Shown: one piece after another, positions 1-8,172 of the stretch
How positions within the stretch are numbered: position 1 is the first letter of the stretch
How the letters are laid out: each line of letters opens with the position of its first letter
Origin: Pseudolabrys sp.
Lineage (GTDB): Bacteria; Pseudomonadota; Alphaproteobacteria; Rhizobiales; Xanthobacteraceae
Assembly (NCBI GenBank): GCA_026125895.1
Contig: JAHCKG010000032.1
Location: 1-51,469, forward strand
Length of the DNA stretch: 51,469 bases
Direction of reading: 5' to 3'
Position numbers and translations under genes: made by a program
The notes under the pieces: generated by a model
The model's database searches: none
What the model was told of the DNA's origin: nothing
Seen by the model: the letters and a program-made list of their open reading frames with translations, nothing else

Positions 1-92
1 CGTGGCGTGAAACGAGCGGACTTGACCACCGTCGCCCGGCCTTACTGGGTGACGCGAGTCGAGCCGCTTCAACCAGGGGGAGGATGATATGA
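1..92 (+). CDS. possible 3' end of an upstream gene (partial)
   Basis: Two plus-strand frames are open from the window edge up to the next gene. One ends in TGA at 85-87. The other begins with residues WRETSGLD and ends in TGA at 90-92, overlapping the ATG of the binding-protein gene at 89. NitT/TauT binding-protein genes often follow a permease gene, and the WRETSG tail could be the end of such a permease, but the stretch is too short to identify. The choice of frame is inference. Confidence 0.25.
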   Translation, partial: WRETSGLDHRRPALLGDASRAASTRGRMI

Positions 93-1156
93 TGCGACGA
101 ATTGCGATGCTGTTCTGCGCCTTGTCGTTGCTGCTGCCATCATTGGCAACGGCGCAGACCAAGGACCCGATCAAGCTCAAGGTCGGCATGGTTGCCGCTG
201 TCGACATGCTGGCCTTGCCGATTGCGCTCGAGCGCGGCTTCTTCGAAAAACACGGGCTCGACGTGACGATCGCGCGGCCCTACGCCACCGGCGTCGACGC
301 GCTCAATGCCTTGCAGGCGGGCGAGACCGACATGGTGCAGGCCGGCGTGCCGGCCATCGGCGCCATCCTGCGCGGCATGGACCTCGTCTTCTTCGGTAAC
401 TTCAGCGGCAATGCCACCAAACTCGGCTCGGATGCGACGCTTGCGCTGATCGCCGGCAAGGACGCCGGCATCGCCAAGGGCGACCTCAAGGCCCTCAAGG
501 GCAAGAAGATCGCCACGTCCTTCGGTACGATCAACCATCTCTACATTCTCGGTCTGCTCGAAAAGGCCGGCCTCACGCCGAACGACGTGACGCTCGTCAA
601 CACGCCGCCGCCGGAAATGAACGTCGCGCTGCTGGCCAAGGGTGTCGATGCCTTCGTGTGCTGGGATCCGGTGCCGGTGATCGGCATGAAGGACGTGCCG
701 GGCGCGGTCGAAGTGATCCGCGGCGGCGACGTCATCTCCTATCTCGGCTTCAACATCGCGCTGCGGCCGTGGCTGGAGAAGAACGGGGCGACGACCGAGA
801 AATTCCTCGCCGCCGTGTCGGAAGCCGACCAGTGGATGCGCAAGAATCCCAAGCAGGCCGCCGCCATCGGTACGCGCTGGATTCCCGGATTGAAGCTCGA
901 TGTGGCGGAGACTGCGATGGATTACAACATCCAGCAGGTGGACCGCCGCATCTCCGCGCATAATTACCGCGCGCTGTGGAAGGCGCAGGACACGTTGCAA
1001 CGGCTGGGCGTGATCAAGTCGGTGTTCGATGTGAACAAGCACATCGAGCCGAAGTACATTCTCAACGTGATGAAGACGAATCCGGAGCTGTTTGCCGACC
1101 TGAAGCCGATCCCGGACGATGTGGCGATCAAGCCGGGCTACGTGTTCAAGCCCTGA
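89..1156 (+). CDS. ABC transporter substrate-binding protein, NitT/TauT (NMT1/SsuA-like) family
   Basis: This is a 355-residue periplasmic solute-binding protein for an ABC importer of the nitrate/sulfonate/taurine/riboflavin-precursor superfamily. Residues 1-23 form a Sec signal peptide ending at ATAQ. The mature protein begins with the family pattern LKVGMVAAVDMLALPIALE (a substrate-mimicking reductive start followed by GFFEKHGLDV). Later it has KGKKIATSFGT and a WDPVPVIG loop typical of NMT1-like domains. Two adjacent ATGs (89 and 92) follow a strong GGGGGAGG site at 76-83, so either may be used. The permease and ATPase must lie outside the window, probably upstream. The substrate cannot be told from sequence. 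Two hairpins follow the stop. Confidence 0.85.
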   Translation: MMRRIAMLFCALSLLLPSLATAQTKDPIKLKVGMVAAVDMLALPIALERGFFEKHGLDVTIARPYATGVDALNALQAGETDMVQAGVPAIGAILRGMDLVFFGNFSGNATKLGSDATLALIAGKDAGIAKGDLKALKGKKIATSFGTINHLYILGLLEKAGLTPNDVTLVNTPPPEMNVALLAKGVDAFVCWDPVPVIGMKDVPGAVEVIRGGDVISYLGFNIALRPWLEKNGATTEKFLAAVSEADQWMRKNPKQAAAIGTRWIPGLKLDVAETAMDYNIQQVDRRISAHNYRALWKAQDTLQRLGVIKSVFDVNKHIEPKYILNVMKTNPELFADLKPIPDDVAIKPGYVFKP

Positions 1157-1164
1157 ACCGAACC

Positions 1165-1194
1165 TGCCGCGCACCTGAGATCGGGTGCGCGGCA
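1165..1194 (+). terminator. hairpin downstream of the binding-protein gene
   Basis: A perfect 11-bp inverted repeat (TGCCGCGCACC, 8-base loop, GGTGCGCGGCA) begins 8 bases after the stop codon. It lacks a T-run, so alone it is more likely an mRNA 3'-end stabiliser. It stands in tandem with the stronger terminator at 1220. Confidence 0.5.
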
Positions 1195-1219
1195 ACTATT
1201 CTCTGCGCAAGATGTATTT

Positions 1220-1257
1220 CGGCGCGACGCCCGGCGTAAGGGGCGTCGCGCCGTTTT
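1220..1257 (+). terminator. Rho-independent terminator
   Basis: A 13-bp GC-rich stem (CGGCGCGACGCCC with GGGCGTCGCGCCG, 8-base loop) is followed directly by TTTT. This ends the transcript of the binding-protein gene before the AhpD-like gene. Confidence 0.8.
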
Positions 1258-1363
1258 CAATTGCGCCGCTGCCCGGTCCGGATGTCTCGCGATTCGCGTC
1301 GCTGCACGGTCGCCGCTATGCTTGCGGCCTGACCGCCATCCGCAACGTGAGAGCCCACCAATC

Positions 1364-1759
1364 ATGAGCAAGCCGAAGCCGATCGAATACGCCGATGCCT
1401 CGCCGCAAGTCCGCGCCGTGTTCGACGACATCAAGGCGTCGCGCAACGTGCCCGACGTCAACAATTTCTGGAAATACCTCGCCAACGATCCGGCAACGCT
1501 CAAGCGCACCTGGGAGAGCGTCAAGGAGATCATGGCGCCCGGCGCGCTCGATCCGCTGGTCAAGGAGATGCTCTATGTCGCCGTCAGCGTCACCAATGGC
1601 TGCGGCTACTGCATCGCCAGCCACAGCGCCGCGGCGGAAAAGGCCGGCATGACGCCGGCGATGTTCGGCGAACTGATGGCCGTCGTCGGCATGGCCAACG
1701 AGACCAACCGGCTGGTGAACGGCTACCGCGTGCCGATCGACGCGGCCTTTGAAAAATAG
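1364..1759 (+). CDS. carboxymuconolactone decarboxylase family (AhpD-like) protein
   Basis: This is a 131-residue single-domain AhpD/CMD-fold protein. The key motif is NGCGYCIASH at about residues 80-89: a CxxC pair followed by a histidine three residues on. That is the redox-active site of the peroxidase-type members of the family, so a thiol-based peroxide or disulfide role is more likely than true decarboxylation of carboxymuconolactone. I chose the ATG at 1364 (MSKPKPIEY) because GTGAGAG lies just upstream and the extra N-terminal residues from 1322 are not family-like. It stands alone between a terminator and fpr. The physiological partner is not visible. Confidence 0.85.
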   Translation: MSKPKPIEYADASPQVRAVFDDIKASRNVPDVNNFWKYLANDPATLKRTWESVKEIMAPGALDPLVKEMLYVAVSVTNGCGYCIASHSAAAEKAGMTPAMFGELMAVVGMANETNRLVNGYRVPIDAAFEK

Positions 1760-1928
1760 GACGCGCCTGAGGCTCCCCGTCCGGCGCTGCCGGTGACGGG
1801 GTAAGCCATGCAAAGCCGCGCCGCGCCCCTGCACCCCTGATGGTGCATTGCAGCATATTTTCGGCTATGCACGGCCGTCCGCCGGTCCCCGGCGGCGACC
1901 GTCCTTCAATGCCGGAACCGGATTTGGA

Positions 1929-2702
1929 ATGAGCGCCTTCAATCAAGAGCAAGTGCTGTCGGTGCGCCATTGGACCGACTCGCTGTTCAGCTTCACCACC
2001 ACCCGCGATCCCGGCTTCCGCTTCGTTTCCGGCCAGTTCACGATGATGGGCCTGGAAGTCGAGGGCCGCCCCCTGCTGCGGGCCTACAGCATGGCGAGCG
2101 CCAATCACGAAGACCGCCTCGAATTCTTCAGCATCAAGGTGCCCGACGGGCCGCTGACCTCGCGGCTGCAGAACATCCGCGAAGGCGACACCGTCCTCGT
2201 CGGCCGCAAGGCGACCGGCACGCTGATCGCCGACAACCTTCTCCCTGGCCGGCGCCTGCTGCTTTTGTCCACCGGCACGGGGCTGGCGCCCTTCGCCAGC
2301 GTCATCAAGGACCCGGATATCTACGACCGCTTCGAGCAGATCGTGCTGGTGCACGGCTGCCGTCAGGTCGCCGAGCTCGCTTACGGTGAGAAGCTGGTCG
2401 AGTCGCTGCGCGCCGACGAGAACTTCGGCGAGCTGATATCAAGCCAGCTCATCTATTATCCCACGGCGACTCGCGAACCCTTCCGCAATCGCGGGCGTAT
2501 CACCGACCTGATCGACAGCGGCCGGCTGTTCGCCGATATCGGCCAGCCGCCGCTCGACATCGCGCAGGACCGCGTCATGTTGTGCGGCAGCCCGAGTATG
2601 CTCGCGGACCTGCGCACGTCGTTCCAGACGCACGGCTTCAATGAGGGCAGCAGCAACGCGCCCGGCCATTTCGTCATCGAGAAAGCCTTCGTCGAGCGTT
2701 AA
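1929..2702 (+). CDS. fpr: ferredoxin--NADP reductase
   Basis: A 257-residue flavoenzyme that moves electrons between NADPH and ferredoxin or flavodoxin in the cytoplasm. It has the usual length of the bacterial (subclass I/IIA) FPR. The FAD-binding pattern LLRAYSMASANHEDRLEF (RxYS) is at about residues 49-66, the NADP phosphate loop STGTGLAPFAS at about 112-122, LCGSPSML near 217, and the characteristic C-terminus VIEKAFVER at the end. The ATG at 1929 gives the standard N-terminus MSAFNQEQVLSVRHWTD. The frame is open further upstream, but that part is not family-like. Its stop overlaps the stop of the convergent SDR gene through a shared TTAA, so the two genes leave no room for a terminator. 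Confidence 0.93.
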   Translation: MSAFNQEQVLSVRHWTDSLFSFTTTRDPGFRFVSGQFTMMGLEVEGRPLLRAYSMASANHEDRLEFFSIKVPDGPLTSRLQNIREGDTVLVGRKATGTLIADNLLPGRRLLLLSTGTGLAPFASVIKDPDIYDRFEQIVLVHGCRQVAELAYGEKLVESLRADENFGELISSQLIYYPTATREPFRNRGRITDLIDSGRLFADIGQPPLDIAQDRVMLCGSPSMLADLRTSFQTHGFNEGSSNAPGHFVIEKAFVER

Positions 2703-3499
2703 TCGCAGCGCGCGGTCATGCCGCCATCGACCACGATCTCGGTGCCGGTGACGAAGCGCGCTTCGTCCGACGCCAGGTAGAGCGCGGCATTGGCGGTGTC
2801 GCGGCCGTCGCCCATGAAGCCGATCGGAATGCGCGCCAGCCGCTGCTTCAGCAGCGCCTCGACGTCGCCGCCGGCGCGCTGCTTGGCGAGGCGGCCTTCC
2901 ACCATCGGCGTATGCAGTTGCCCCGGAACCACGGTGTTCACGCGAATGCCCTTCTTGGCGTATTGCACGGCGACGACGCGCGACATCTGGATGATGCCGG
3001 CCTTGGTCGCGGCATAGGCGACCTGCGCCGCGCCGGTGTAGCGCAGCCCCGAGGTCGAAGCGAGGTTGACCACCGCGCCTTTGCCTTGCGCTTCCATCGC
3101 TGGCAGCACATGCTTCAGCGTGAGGAATACGCTCTTCAGGTTGAAATCGACCTGCGCGTCCCACACGTCTTCCGACATCTCGACCGGCCCGCCGGCCGCC
3201 GAGCCGCCGACATTGTTGACGAGAATGTCGATGCGGCCGAAGCGCGCCATGCAGGCGTCCGCCGCCGCCTTCACTGACGCGCTGTCGGTGACGTCGCATG
3301 ACATCACTTCAATCTCGCCGCCGGCGGTCTTGACGCGTTCGACCGTCTCGGCGGTGGCCTTGAGATTGCGATCGAGCGCGAAGATCTTGGCGCCTTCCTC
3401 GGCGAAGCGCGCGCAGATGGCGCGGCCATTGCCCCAACCGGGCCCGACCGAGCCGGCGCCGGTGACGATCGCGACACGATCCTGCAAGCGTCCGGCCAT
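2699..3499 (-). CDS. SDR family NAD(P)-dependent oxidoreductase
   Basis: A 266-residue classical short-chain dehydrogenase. Visible motifs are the nucleotide-binding VTGAGSVGPGWGNGRA near residues 12-27 (an expanded TGxxxGxG with extra glycines), NNVGGSAAGG near 92-101, the catalytic serine in LASTSG near 147, and YAATKAG with the catalytic Tyr and Lys near 162-166. The C-terminus (FVTGTEIVVDGGMTAR) is typical. It starts 16 bases after the amidohydrolase stop, so it is probably the last gene of the LysR-Bug-GST-amidohydrolase operon. An alcohol or hydroxyacid intermediate of that pathway is the likely substrate, which is inference. Confidence 0.9.
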   Translation of the reverse strand: MAGRLQDRVAIVTGAGSVGPGWGNGRAICARFAEEGAKIFALDRNLKATAETVERVKTAGGEIEVMSCDVTDSASVKAAADACMARFGRIDILVNNVGGSAAGGPVEMSEDVWDAQVDFNLKSVFLTLKHVLPAMEAQGKGAVVNLASTSGLRYTGAAQVAYAATKAGIIQMSRVVAVQYAKKGIRVNTVVPGQLHTPMVEGRLAKQRAGGDVEALLKQRLARIPIGFMGDGRDTANAALYLASDEARFVTGTEIVVDGGMTARCD

Positions 3500-3515
3500 G
3501 GTCGGTTCCTCCGGG

Positions 3516-4397
3516 TTAGTCGAGCGGTGCGAATTGGTAGAAGCGCTGCGGGTTGTCCACCATCAGCGCCTGCAAGGCCTGCGGCGTCGGCGCGATGTCG
3601 GCGAGCAGATCGACGAGGTCGCCGTCGTCCGGGATTGGCGGCTGGTGATTGGGATGTGGCCAGTCGGTGCCCCAGACAACGCGGTCGCCTAATTCGCTGA
3701 CCAGCTTGCGCGCGAAGGGCGCGGCATCGGCATAAGGCGGACCGGCCCGGCTGGCGCGGTCGCAGCCGCTCACCTTCACCCAGATGTTGCGGTCATCGAG
3801 CAGGCGCAGCAGATGCTGGAACGCCGGCTGGTCGAGGCCGAGCGCGGCGTCGATGCGGCCCATGTGGTCGATGATGACGCGCGCCGCCGAGCGGCGGATG
3901 GCGGCGGCGTAGTCGCCGATCAGCTCCGGCTCCATGTGAATTTGCAGATGCCAGCCGATATCGGCGAGCCGCTTGCCGAAGGCGATGACGTCATCGATCG
4001 ATGCGGCCTGCGCGAGGTGCTTCATGAAATGAAATCGCGCGCCGCAGAAGCCGGCGGCGCCGAGACGCTTCAGTTCGGCGTCGGGGACGTCGAGCGGCAG
4101 CAGGGCCTCGGCGCGGTAGCGGCCGGGCCGCGCGGTGAGCGCATCGAGCGTGACGCTCTGATCGGTGCCGTGCATCGCCGTGTGCACGATGACGCCGCGT
4201 TCGATGCCGAGCAGATCGTGCAAGGCAAAAAGCGCTTCCTTCGGCGCGTCGGCAGGAATGGTCTTGCGGCCGGCGGCAAAGGGAAAGCGGCTGCCGGGGC
4301 CGACGACGTGGAAATGCGCGTCGCAGGCGCCGCGCGGCAGCTTGAACCTCGGCGGTCGCGGGTCGGCCTTGTGGGTGGGGGCGGCGATGGCGGACAT
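3516..4397 (-). CDS. amidohydrolase family protein (2-pyrone-4,6-dicarboxylate hydrolase-like)
   Basis: A 293-residue TIM-barrel metal-dependent hydrolase of the amidohydrolase-2 / LigI group. It shows the N-terminal metal-site motif CDAHFHVVGPG near residues 25-35, RVIIDHMGR in the middle, and the C-terminal GTDWPHPNHQPP with the catalytic aspartate. LigI opens 2-pyrone-4,6-dicarboxylate in protocatechuate 4,5-cleavage, but many relatives act on other lactones. I use the ATG at 4397 (MSAIAAP) because it lies just after the GST stop at 4403; the longer frame would overlap the GST gene by about 60 bases. Its neighbours suggest a catabolic operon for an aromatic or carboxylic acid. Confidence 0.85.
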   Translation of the reverse strand: MSAIAAPTHKADPRPPRFKLPRGACDAHFHVVGPGSRFPFAAGRKTIPADAPKEALFALHDLLGIERGVIVHTAMHGTDQSVTLDALTARPGRYRAEALLPLDVPDAELKRLGAAGFCGARFHFMKHLAQAASIDDVIAFGKRLADIGWHLQIHMEPELIGDYAAAIRRSAARVIIDHMGRIDAALGLDQPAFQHLLRLLDDRNIWVKVSGCDRASRAGPPYADAAPFARKLVSELGDRVVWGTDWPHPNHQPPIPDDGDLVDLLADIAPTPQALQALMVDNPQRFYQFAPLD

Positions 4398-4402
4398 CGC
4401 GC

Positions 4403-5029
4403 TCACGCCGCCGGAATGCGGGTGCGCGCGACCGCCGGCTCGTATTCGCCATAGGCGGCGAGCCAACTGACCAGCCGCGGATGCTCGTCGCGCCAGGCGA
4501 CCGGTTTGCGCCAGTCGAGATAGCCCAGCGCGCAGGTCAGGCTGATGCTGACGACGTCGGTGCGGTCGGACGGCGGCGGCGCTGTCTCGAAAGTCGCCAG
4601 CGCGCGCGCGATCTTGCCGCGCTGATGCTTCAGCCAGCGTTCGGAAAAGGTGGCCGGCTCGCGGAAGCGGCCCTCATAGACCATGAGGAGGCCGGCGTCA
4701 GTGATGCCGTCGGCGAGCACCGCGCGGCTCAAGATCGTGTAGCGCTCGAGGCCGCGCGGCGGCACCAGACGGCTGCTGCCGGCGAGCTCCTGCAAGAATT
4801 CGATGATGACGCGGCTGTCGTAGAGCGCAGTGCCGTCGGCAAGCAGCAGGCAAGGCAATTTGCCGAGCGGGTTCTGCTGCCGCAGCGTGTCGTTTTCATC
4901 GAGTGTATCGGCGGGCACGATGGTGACGCGGTCGGCCAGACCGAGTACGTCGATCGCCATGCGCACCTTGCGGCCGAAGGGCGAGGTGAGTGTCGAGCGG
5001 AGCGTGAATGTTTCGGTCGGCGGCAGCAT
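4403..5029 (-). CDS. glutathione S-transferase family protein
   Basis: A 208-residue cytosolic-type glutathione transferase. The thioredoxin-like N-terminal domain has LRSTLTSPFGRKVRMAIDVL, with Ser/Thr near residues 11-14 as the likely glutathione-activating residue, then NPLGKLPCLLLADG containing the cis-proline, and YDSRVIIEFL, the glutathione gamma-glutamyl site. The helical C-terminal domain ends with WRDEHPRLVSWLAAYGE. It lies between the Bug-type binding protein and the amidohydrolase on the same strand, 5 bases ahead of the latter, so it is co-transcribed. It may detoxify or isomerise a pathway intermediate (inference). Confidence 0.9.
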   Translation of the reverse strand: MLPPTETFTLRSTLTSPFGRKVRMAIDVLGLADRVTIVPADTLDENDTLRQQNPLGKLPCLLLADGTALYDSRVIIEFLQELAGSSRLVPPRGLERYTILSRAVLADGITDAGLLMVYEGRFREPATFSERWLKHQRGKIARALATFETAPPPSDRTDVVSISLTCALGYLDWRKPVAWRDEHPRLVSWLAAYGEYEPAVARTRIPAA

Positions 5030-5075
5030 CGATTGACGCGATACTCGGCGGAATAGGAGAGGCGCGGCCCGATGA

Positions 5076-5103
5076 ACGGGTCCGGCGAAGGCGCCGGACC
5101 CGT
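5076..5103 (-). terminator. strong 12-bp hairpin between the binding-protein and GST genes
   Basis: A perfect inverted repeat (ACGGGTCCGGCG, loop AAGG, CGCCGGACCCGT) lies 20 bases past the binding-protein stop on the minus strand. There is no T-run, so it is probably a partial terminator or an RNA-stabilising element that keeps binding-protein mRNA more abundant than the enzyme mRNA. Confidence 0.5.
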
Positions 5104-5122
5104 CAATCGAAGCGGGAAGACG

Positions 5123-6088
5123 TCAGAGATTGGTCTTCACGCCGGCTTCCTTGATGACATCCGCCCACTTCTTGGTGTCGCTCTCGATGAAGGCGCGGAA
5201 TTCGTCCGGCGTATTGCCGACCAGGATGGCGCCCTGGCTCGACAGCTTTTCGATGACGGTCGGATCCTTCATCGCCTCGACTGCGGCCTTGTTGAGCTTG
5301 GCGATGATGTCCGGCGGCGTCTTGGCCGGTGCGACCATGCCGTACCAGTTCTCGGTGAGCAGGCCGGGCAGGCCGGCTTCCGCCGTCGTGGGTACATCCG
5401 GTGCGCTGGGTACGCGCTTTTCGGCGCCTACCGCGATCGGCCGCAGCTTGCCGGCCTTGACCTGCGGTAGCAGCACCGGAAGATCCAGGAACACCATTTG
5501 CACCTGTTGGCCGAGCAGATCGTTCACCGCCGGCGCGGCGCCGCGATACGGCACGTGAACGATGTCGATCTTGGCCTTGAGCTTGAACAGTTCGCCGGCA
5601 AGATGCGGCAGGCTGCCGGGGCCGGACGACGCGAAGTTGAGCTTGCCGGGTTGTGACTTCGCCAGCGCGATCAGCTCGCTCATGTTGTTGGCGGGGACAC
5701 TGGTCGCCACGACCAGCATCTCAGGCACCTTGGCGACAAGGGTGACCGGCGCCAGATCCTTCAGCGTCTCGTAGGCGACCTTTTCCATGTGCGGACTGAT
5801 CGCCAGCGCGCCGGCGCTGGTTACCGCGATCGTGTAGCCATCGGGCTTGGCCATGGCGACCGCGTTGGTGCCGAGGACGCCGCCCTGACCGCCGCGGTTC
5901 TCGATCACGATCGTCTGCTTGAGGATTTCCGACATGCGCTGGCCGACGACGCGGGCGATGACGTCGTTCGGCCCGCCGGCCGGGAACGGCACGATCAGCT
6001 TGATGGACCGGTCGGGAAAATCCTGCGCGGATACCAATGAAGTGGACAGCAGCGTCAAAGCGGCTGCGAAAAGGACACGAAGGCCCAT
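5123..6088 (-). CDS. Bug-family (TctC) tripartite tricarboxylate transporter substrate-binding protein
   Basis: A 321-residue periplasmic binding protein. Residues 1-22 are a signal peptide ending VSAQ. The family signatures follow: PDRSIKLIVPFPAGGPNDVIAR, ENRGGQGGVLGTNAVAMAKPDGYT with the ligand-binding glycine loop, FASSGPGSLPHLAGELFK, and VPYRGAAPAVNDLLGQQVQ. A clear GGAGGAG site precedes the ATG. No TctA or TctB membrane genes are nearby, which is common for Bug proteins in Betaproteobacteria and Alphaproteobacteria. It sits between a LysR gene and three enzyme genes, so it probably delivers or senses the substrate of that pathway. The ligand is unknown. Confidence 0.9.
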   Translation of the reverse strand: MGLRVLFAAALTLLSTSLVSAQDFPDRSIKLIVPFPAGGPNDVIARVVGQRMSEILKQTIVIENRGGQGGVLGTNAVAMAKPDGYTIAVTSAGALAISPHMEKVAYETLKDLAPVTLVAKVPEMLVVATSVPANNMSELIALAKSQPGKLNFASSGPGSLPHLAGELFKLKAKIDIVHVPYRGAAPAVNDLLGQQVQMVFLDLPVLLPQVKAGKLRPIAVGAEKRVPSAPDVPTTAEAGLPGLLTENWYGMVAPAKTPPDIIAKLNKAAVEAMKDPTVIEKLSSQGAILVGNTPDEFRAFIESDTKKWADVIKEAGVKTNL

Positions 6089-6285
6089 TGCGGCGTTCTC
6101 CTCCGTAACTTGTTGTTCGTTTTTGCGTTGCTGCCGACTGGATGACGACGGCTTGCCTGACGAGAGACTTCTATCTTCGCCGCTGAAAGCCTAGCCCGGC
6201 GCCGCCGCCGATTGAAGTTGGCGGCCGATACTATCTCGGCATGGGGTCCGGCGCTTGTTTTTATGTCCGGGGCGATGTGCCCGCC

Positions 6286-7218
6286 TCAGATAAGCTGGGC
6301 GCCTTCCCAGTGCTTTCGCCTTACCAGAACGCGGCAGACATCGTGCAACAGCGCGCTGGCTTCTTCGGTAAATTTTTGCGCGCGTTTTTCCTGCAATGTC
6401 ACGATGCTGACGCGGGTCTCCAGCGTCGGCCGGATGATCGGGTAGGCGACAAGGGTGCCGCGCGCCAGTTCGTCCTGCACGGCGGCGTAAGTGAGGATGG
6501 TGTAGCCGAGGCCGTTCTCGACCAGCGTCTTGGCGAAGGCGACGCTGTCGGATTCGATCTTGATGCGTAGCCGCACGCCATGTTCCAGCGCCGCGTGTTC
6601 GACCAGCCGCCGGTTGGTGTGCGCCATGTTCGGCAGGATCAGGGGCAGGTCGCCGAAATCGCGGATGCGGTAGGCCTTCGGATGTTGCCGCCCCTTGGCG
6701 CTGTGGGCGGGCGCAATTACCATCATGCGTTCGGCCAGAACCGGCCGGATATTCAGGGTTTCCAGGTGCGGGGGGTTGTGCAGCAGCGCGACATCGAGCC
6801 GCTTGTCCAGAACCCACTCGAGCAGCGAATTGGCGACGCCTTCGCGCATATACAGCGTGGTCTGCGGCCAGGCCTTCTGGAAGCGCTCGGCGAAGGCGGC
6901 GATCAACAGGCGGCCGGCCGCCGGCGGCACGCCGAGCGTGAAGCGGCCGCGCGCCGGTGAGCGATCTTCGCGAATTTCCTCGCGCGTCTCATGCACGAGC
7001 TGGGCGATCGCCTCGGCCCGTTCGAGCAGTTGCGAACCGGCACCGGTCAGGCGCACGCCGCGGCCGTGACGCGAAAACAGCGGTACGCCGAGCTCGTGCT
7101 CCAATTTCTGGATCTGGCGGCTCAGCGCAGGCTGGGCTAGCCGCAGCTCTTGCGCCGCGCGGTTAACGCTGCCGGCTCGGGCGACCTGGATGAAGTTTCT
7201 CAGCTCGCGCAGCTCCAT
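6286..7218 (-). CDS. LysR-family transcriptional regulator
   Basis: A 310-residue LysR regulator. The winged helix-turn-helix is at residues 1-60: MELRELRNFIQVARAGSV, then AAQELRLAQPALSRQIQKLE with the recognition helix, then GVPLFSRHGRGVRLTGAG. The effector-binding domain follows from about 90, resembling NAC/CBL-type members (FTLGVPPAAGRLL; VENGLGYTILTYAAV). A GGAGAG site precedes the ATG. It lies upstream of and on the same strand as the Bug gene, with about 200 bases between. LysR proteins usually act on adjacent genes, so it probably controls the Bug-GST-amidohydrolase-SDR set, with an intermediate as inducer (inference). Confidence 0.92.
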   Translation of the reverse strand: MELRELRNFIQVARAGSVNRAAQELRLAQPALSRQIQKLEHELGVPLFSRHGRGVRLTGAGSQLLERAEAIAQLVHETREEIREDRSPARGRFTLGVPPAAGRLLIAAFAERFQKAWPQTTLYMREGVANSLLEWVLDKRLDVALLHNPPHLETLNIRPVLAERMMVIAPAHSAKGRQHPKAYRIRDFGDLPLILPNMAHTNRRLVEHAALEHGVRLRIKIESDSVAFAKTLVENGLGYTILTYAAVQDELARGTLVAYPIIRPTLETRVSIVTLQEKRAQKFTEEASALLHDVCRVLVRRKHWEGAQLI

Positions 7219-7373
7219 GAGGTCTCTCCGGCGGCCTTATGCCGCAAAGGTATAGCTTACGGATTTCTCGGCGTCGCTCCAAGTGTCCATGGCTTCTGCC
7301 GTTGCGGCTAGGCACTTGGCCGGCCGCTTGCTAGGTTGAACGGGCACGTAAAGCCATCGCGCGAAGGACGATC

Positions 7374-7757
7374 ATGAGCGACAGCGACACCCAGGCCTGG
7401 CCGACCGAACTGCGCCTCAGCAAGGATCGCAGGACGTTGACCGTCGCGTTCGAGGATGGGGAGCGTTTCGAGCTGCCGGCGGAATATCTGCGCGTGAACA
7501 GCCCGAGCGCGGAAGTGCAGGGGCATTCGCCGGCCGAGCGTCAGACGGTCGGCGGCAAGCGCAATGTCGAGGTCATGGAGGTGCTGCAGGTCGGCAATTA
7601 CGCCGTGCGCCTCGTTTTCGACGACATGCACTCGACCGGCATCTATAACTGGAATTATCTCTACGGCCTCGGCCGCGACTATGCCGCGAACTGGCAGGCC
7701 TATCTCGACGAACTCGCCGCCAAGAACATGACGCGCGAGCCGGCCGCGCGGCATTAG
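7374..7757 (+). CDS. DUF971 (gamma-butyrobetaine hydroxylase-like N-terminal domain) protein
   Basis: A 127-residue protein made almost wholly of the DUF971/GBBH-like N-terminal domain. The family pattern is visible as WPTELRLSKDRRTLTVAFEDG, then FELPAEYLRVNSPSAEVQGH, then VEVMEVLQVGNYAVRLVFDDMHSTGIYNWNYLYGLG split over residues 63-101. In eukaryotic carnitine enzymes this domain binds zinc. Free-standing bacterial forms have been linked to iron-sulfur cluster handling, but that role is not settled. A GAAGGA site is just upstream of the ATG. It stands alone and diverges from the LysR gene. Confidence 0.88.
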   Translation: MSDSDTQAWPTELRLSKDRRTLTVAFEDGERFELPAEYLRVNSPSAEVQGHSPAERQTVGGKRNVEVMEVLQVGNYAVRLVFDDMHSTGIYNWNYLYGLGRDYAANWQAYLDELAAKNMTREPAARH

Positions 7758-7778
7758 CCGCGGCGGCAACGTCGGTCG

Positions 7779-8162
7779 TCAGAGAATGCCCTTGCCGCCG
7801 CTCTTGCGCGCCAGCGTGTAGCCGAGCATCAGGGCTTCGATCAGCGCCGCGATCTGCATGTTGCGCGAGGAGGAGGTCGACGACAGCGCGTTGGCGACCG
7901 GGTCTTGCGCCGGCACCGCCCGGCTGCGCGTTGACAGCAGCGTGATGGCGACGGCGATGGCGAGCAGCGCATAGATGCCGCCCATGATCAGATACGCGGT
8001 GACCGGGCCGTATTCGAGCGCCAGCGCGACGGTGCCCGCCGCGCTGACGTAGTAGAGCGTCACGATCGCCAGCAGCCCGAGCGCCGCGAACAGCGCCGCG
8101 CGCCGGACGAGGCGCGCGACGATCGGGTGGATGGTCGCCTCGGCGAGCTCGGTGAGCCGCAT
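7779..8162 (-). CDS. small integral membrane protein (Actinobacterial-type holin-X/PhhA-like, unknown function)
   Basis: A 127-residue protein with two clear membrane segments (about residues 22-45 and 52-77) and an amphipathic C-terminal part ending KSGGKGIL. This size and layout recalls the Phage_holin_3_6 (DUF1469) membrane proteins that often sit next to YqjD/ElaB (DUF883) genes, as here. I infer the relation from layout, not from a diagnostic motif. I chose the ATG at 8162 (MRLTELAEA) since it starts 10 bases after the DUF883 stop. It probably forms a two-gene unit with that protein, perhaps a membrane stress function. Confidence 0.65.
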   Translation of the reverse strand: MRLTELAEATIHPIVARLVRRAALFAALGLLAIVTLYYVSAAGTVALALEYGPVTAYLIMGGIYALLAIAVAITLLSTRSRAVPAQDPVANALSSTSSSRNMQIAALIEALMLGYTLARKSGGKGIL

Positions 8163-8172
8163 GGTGCGCTCG

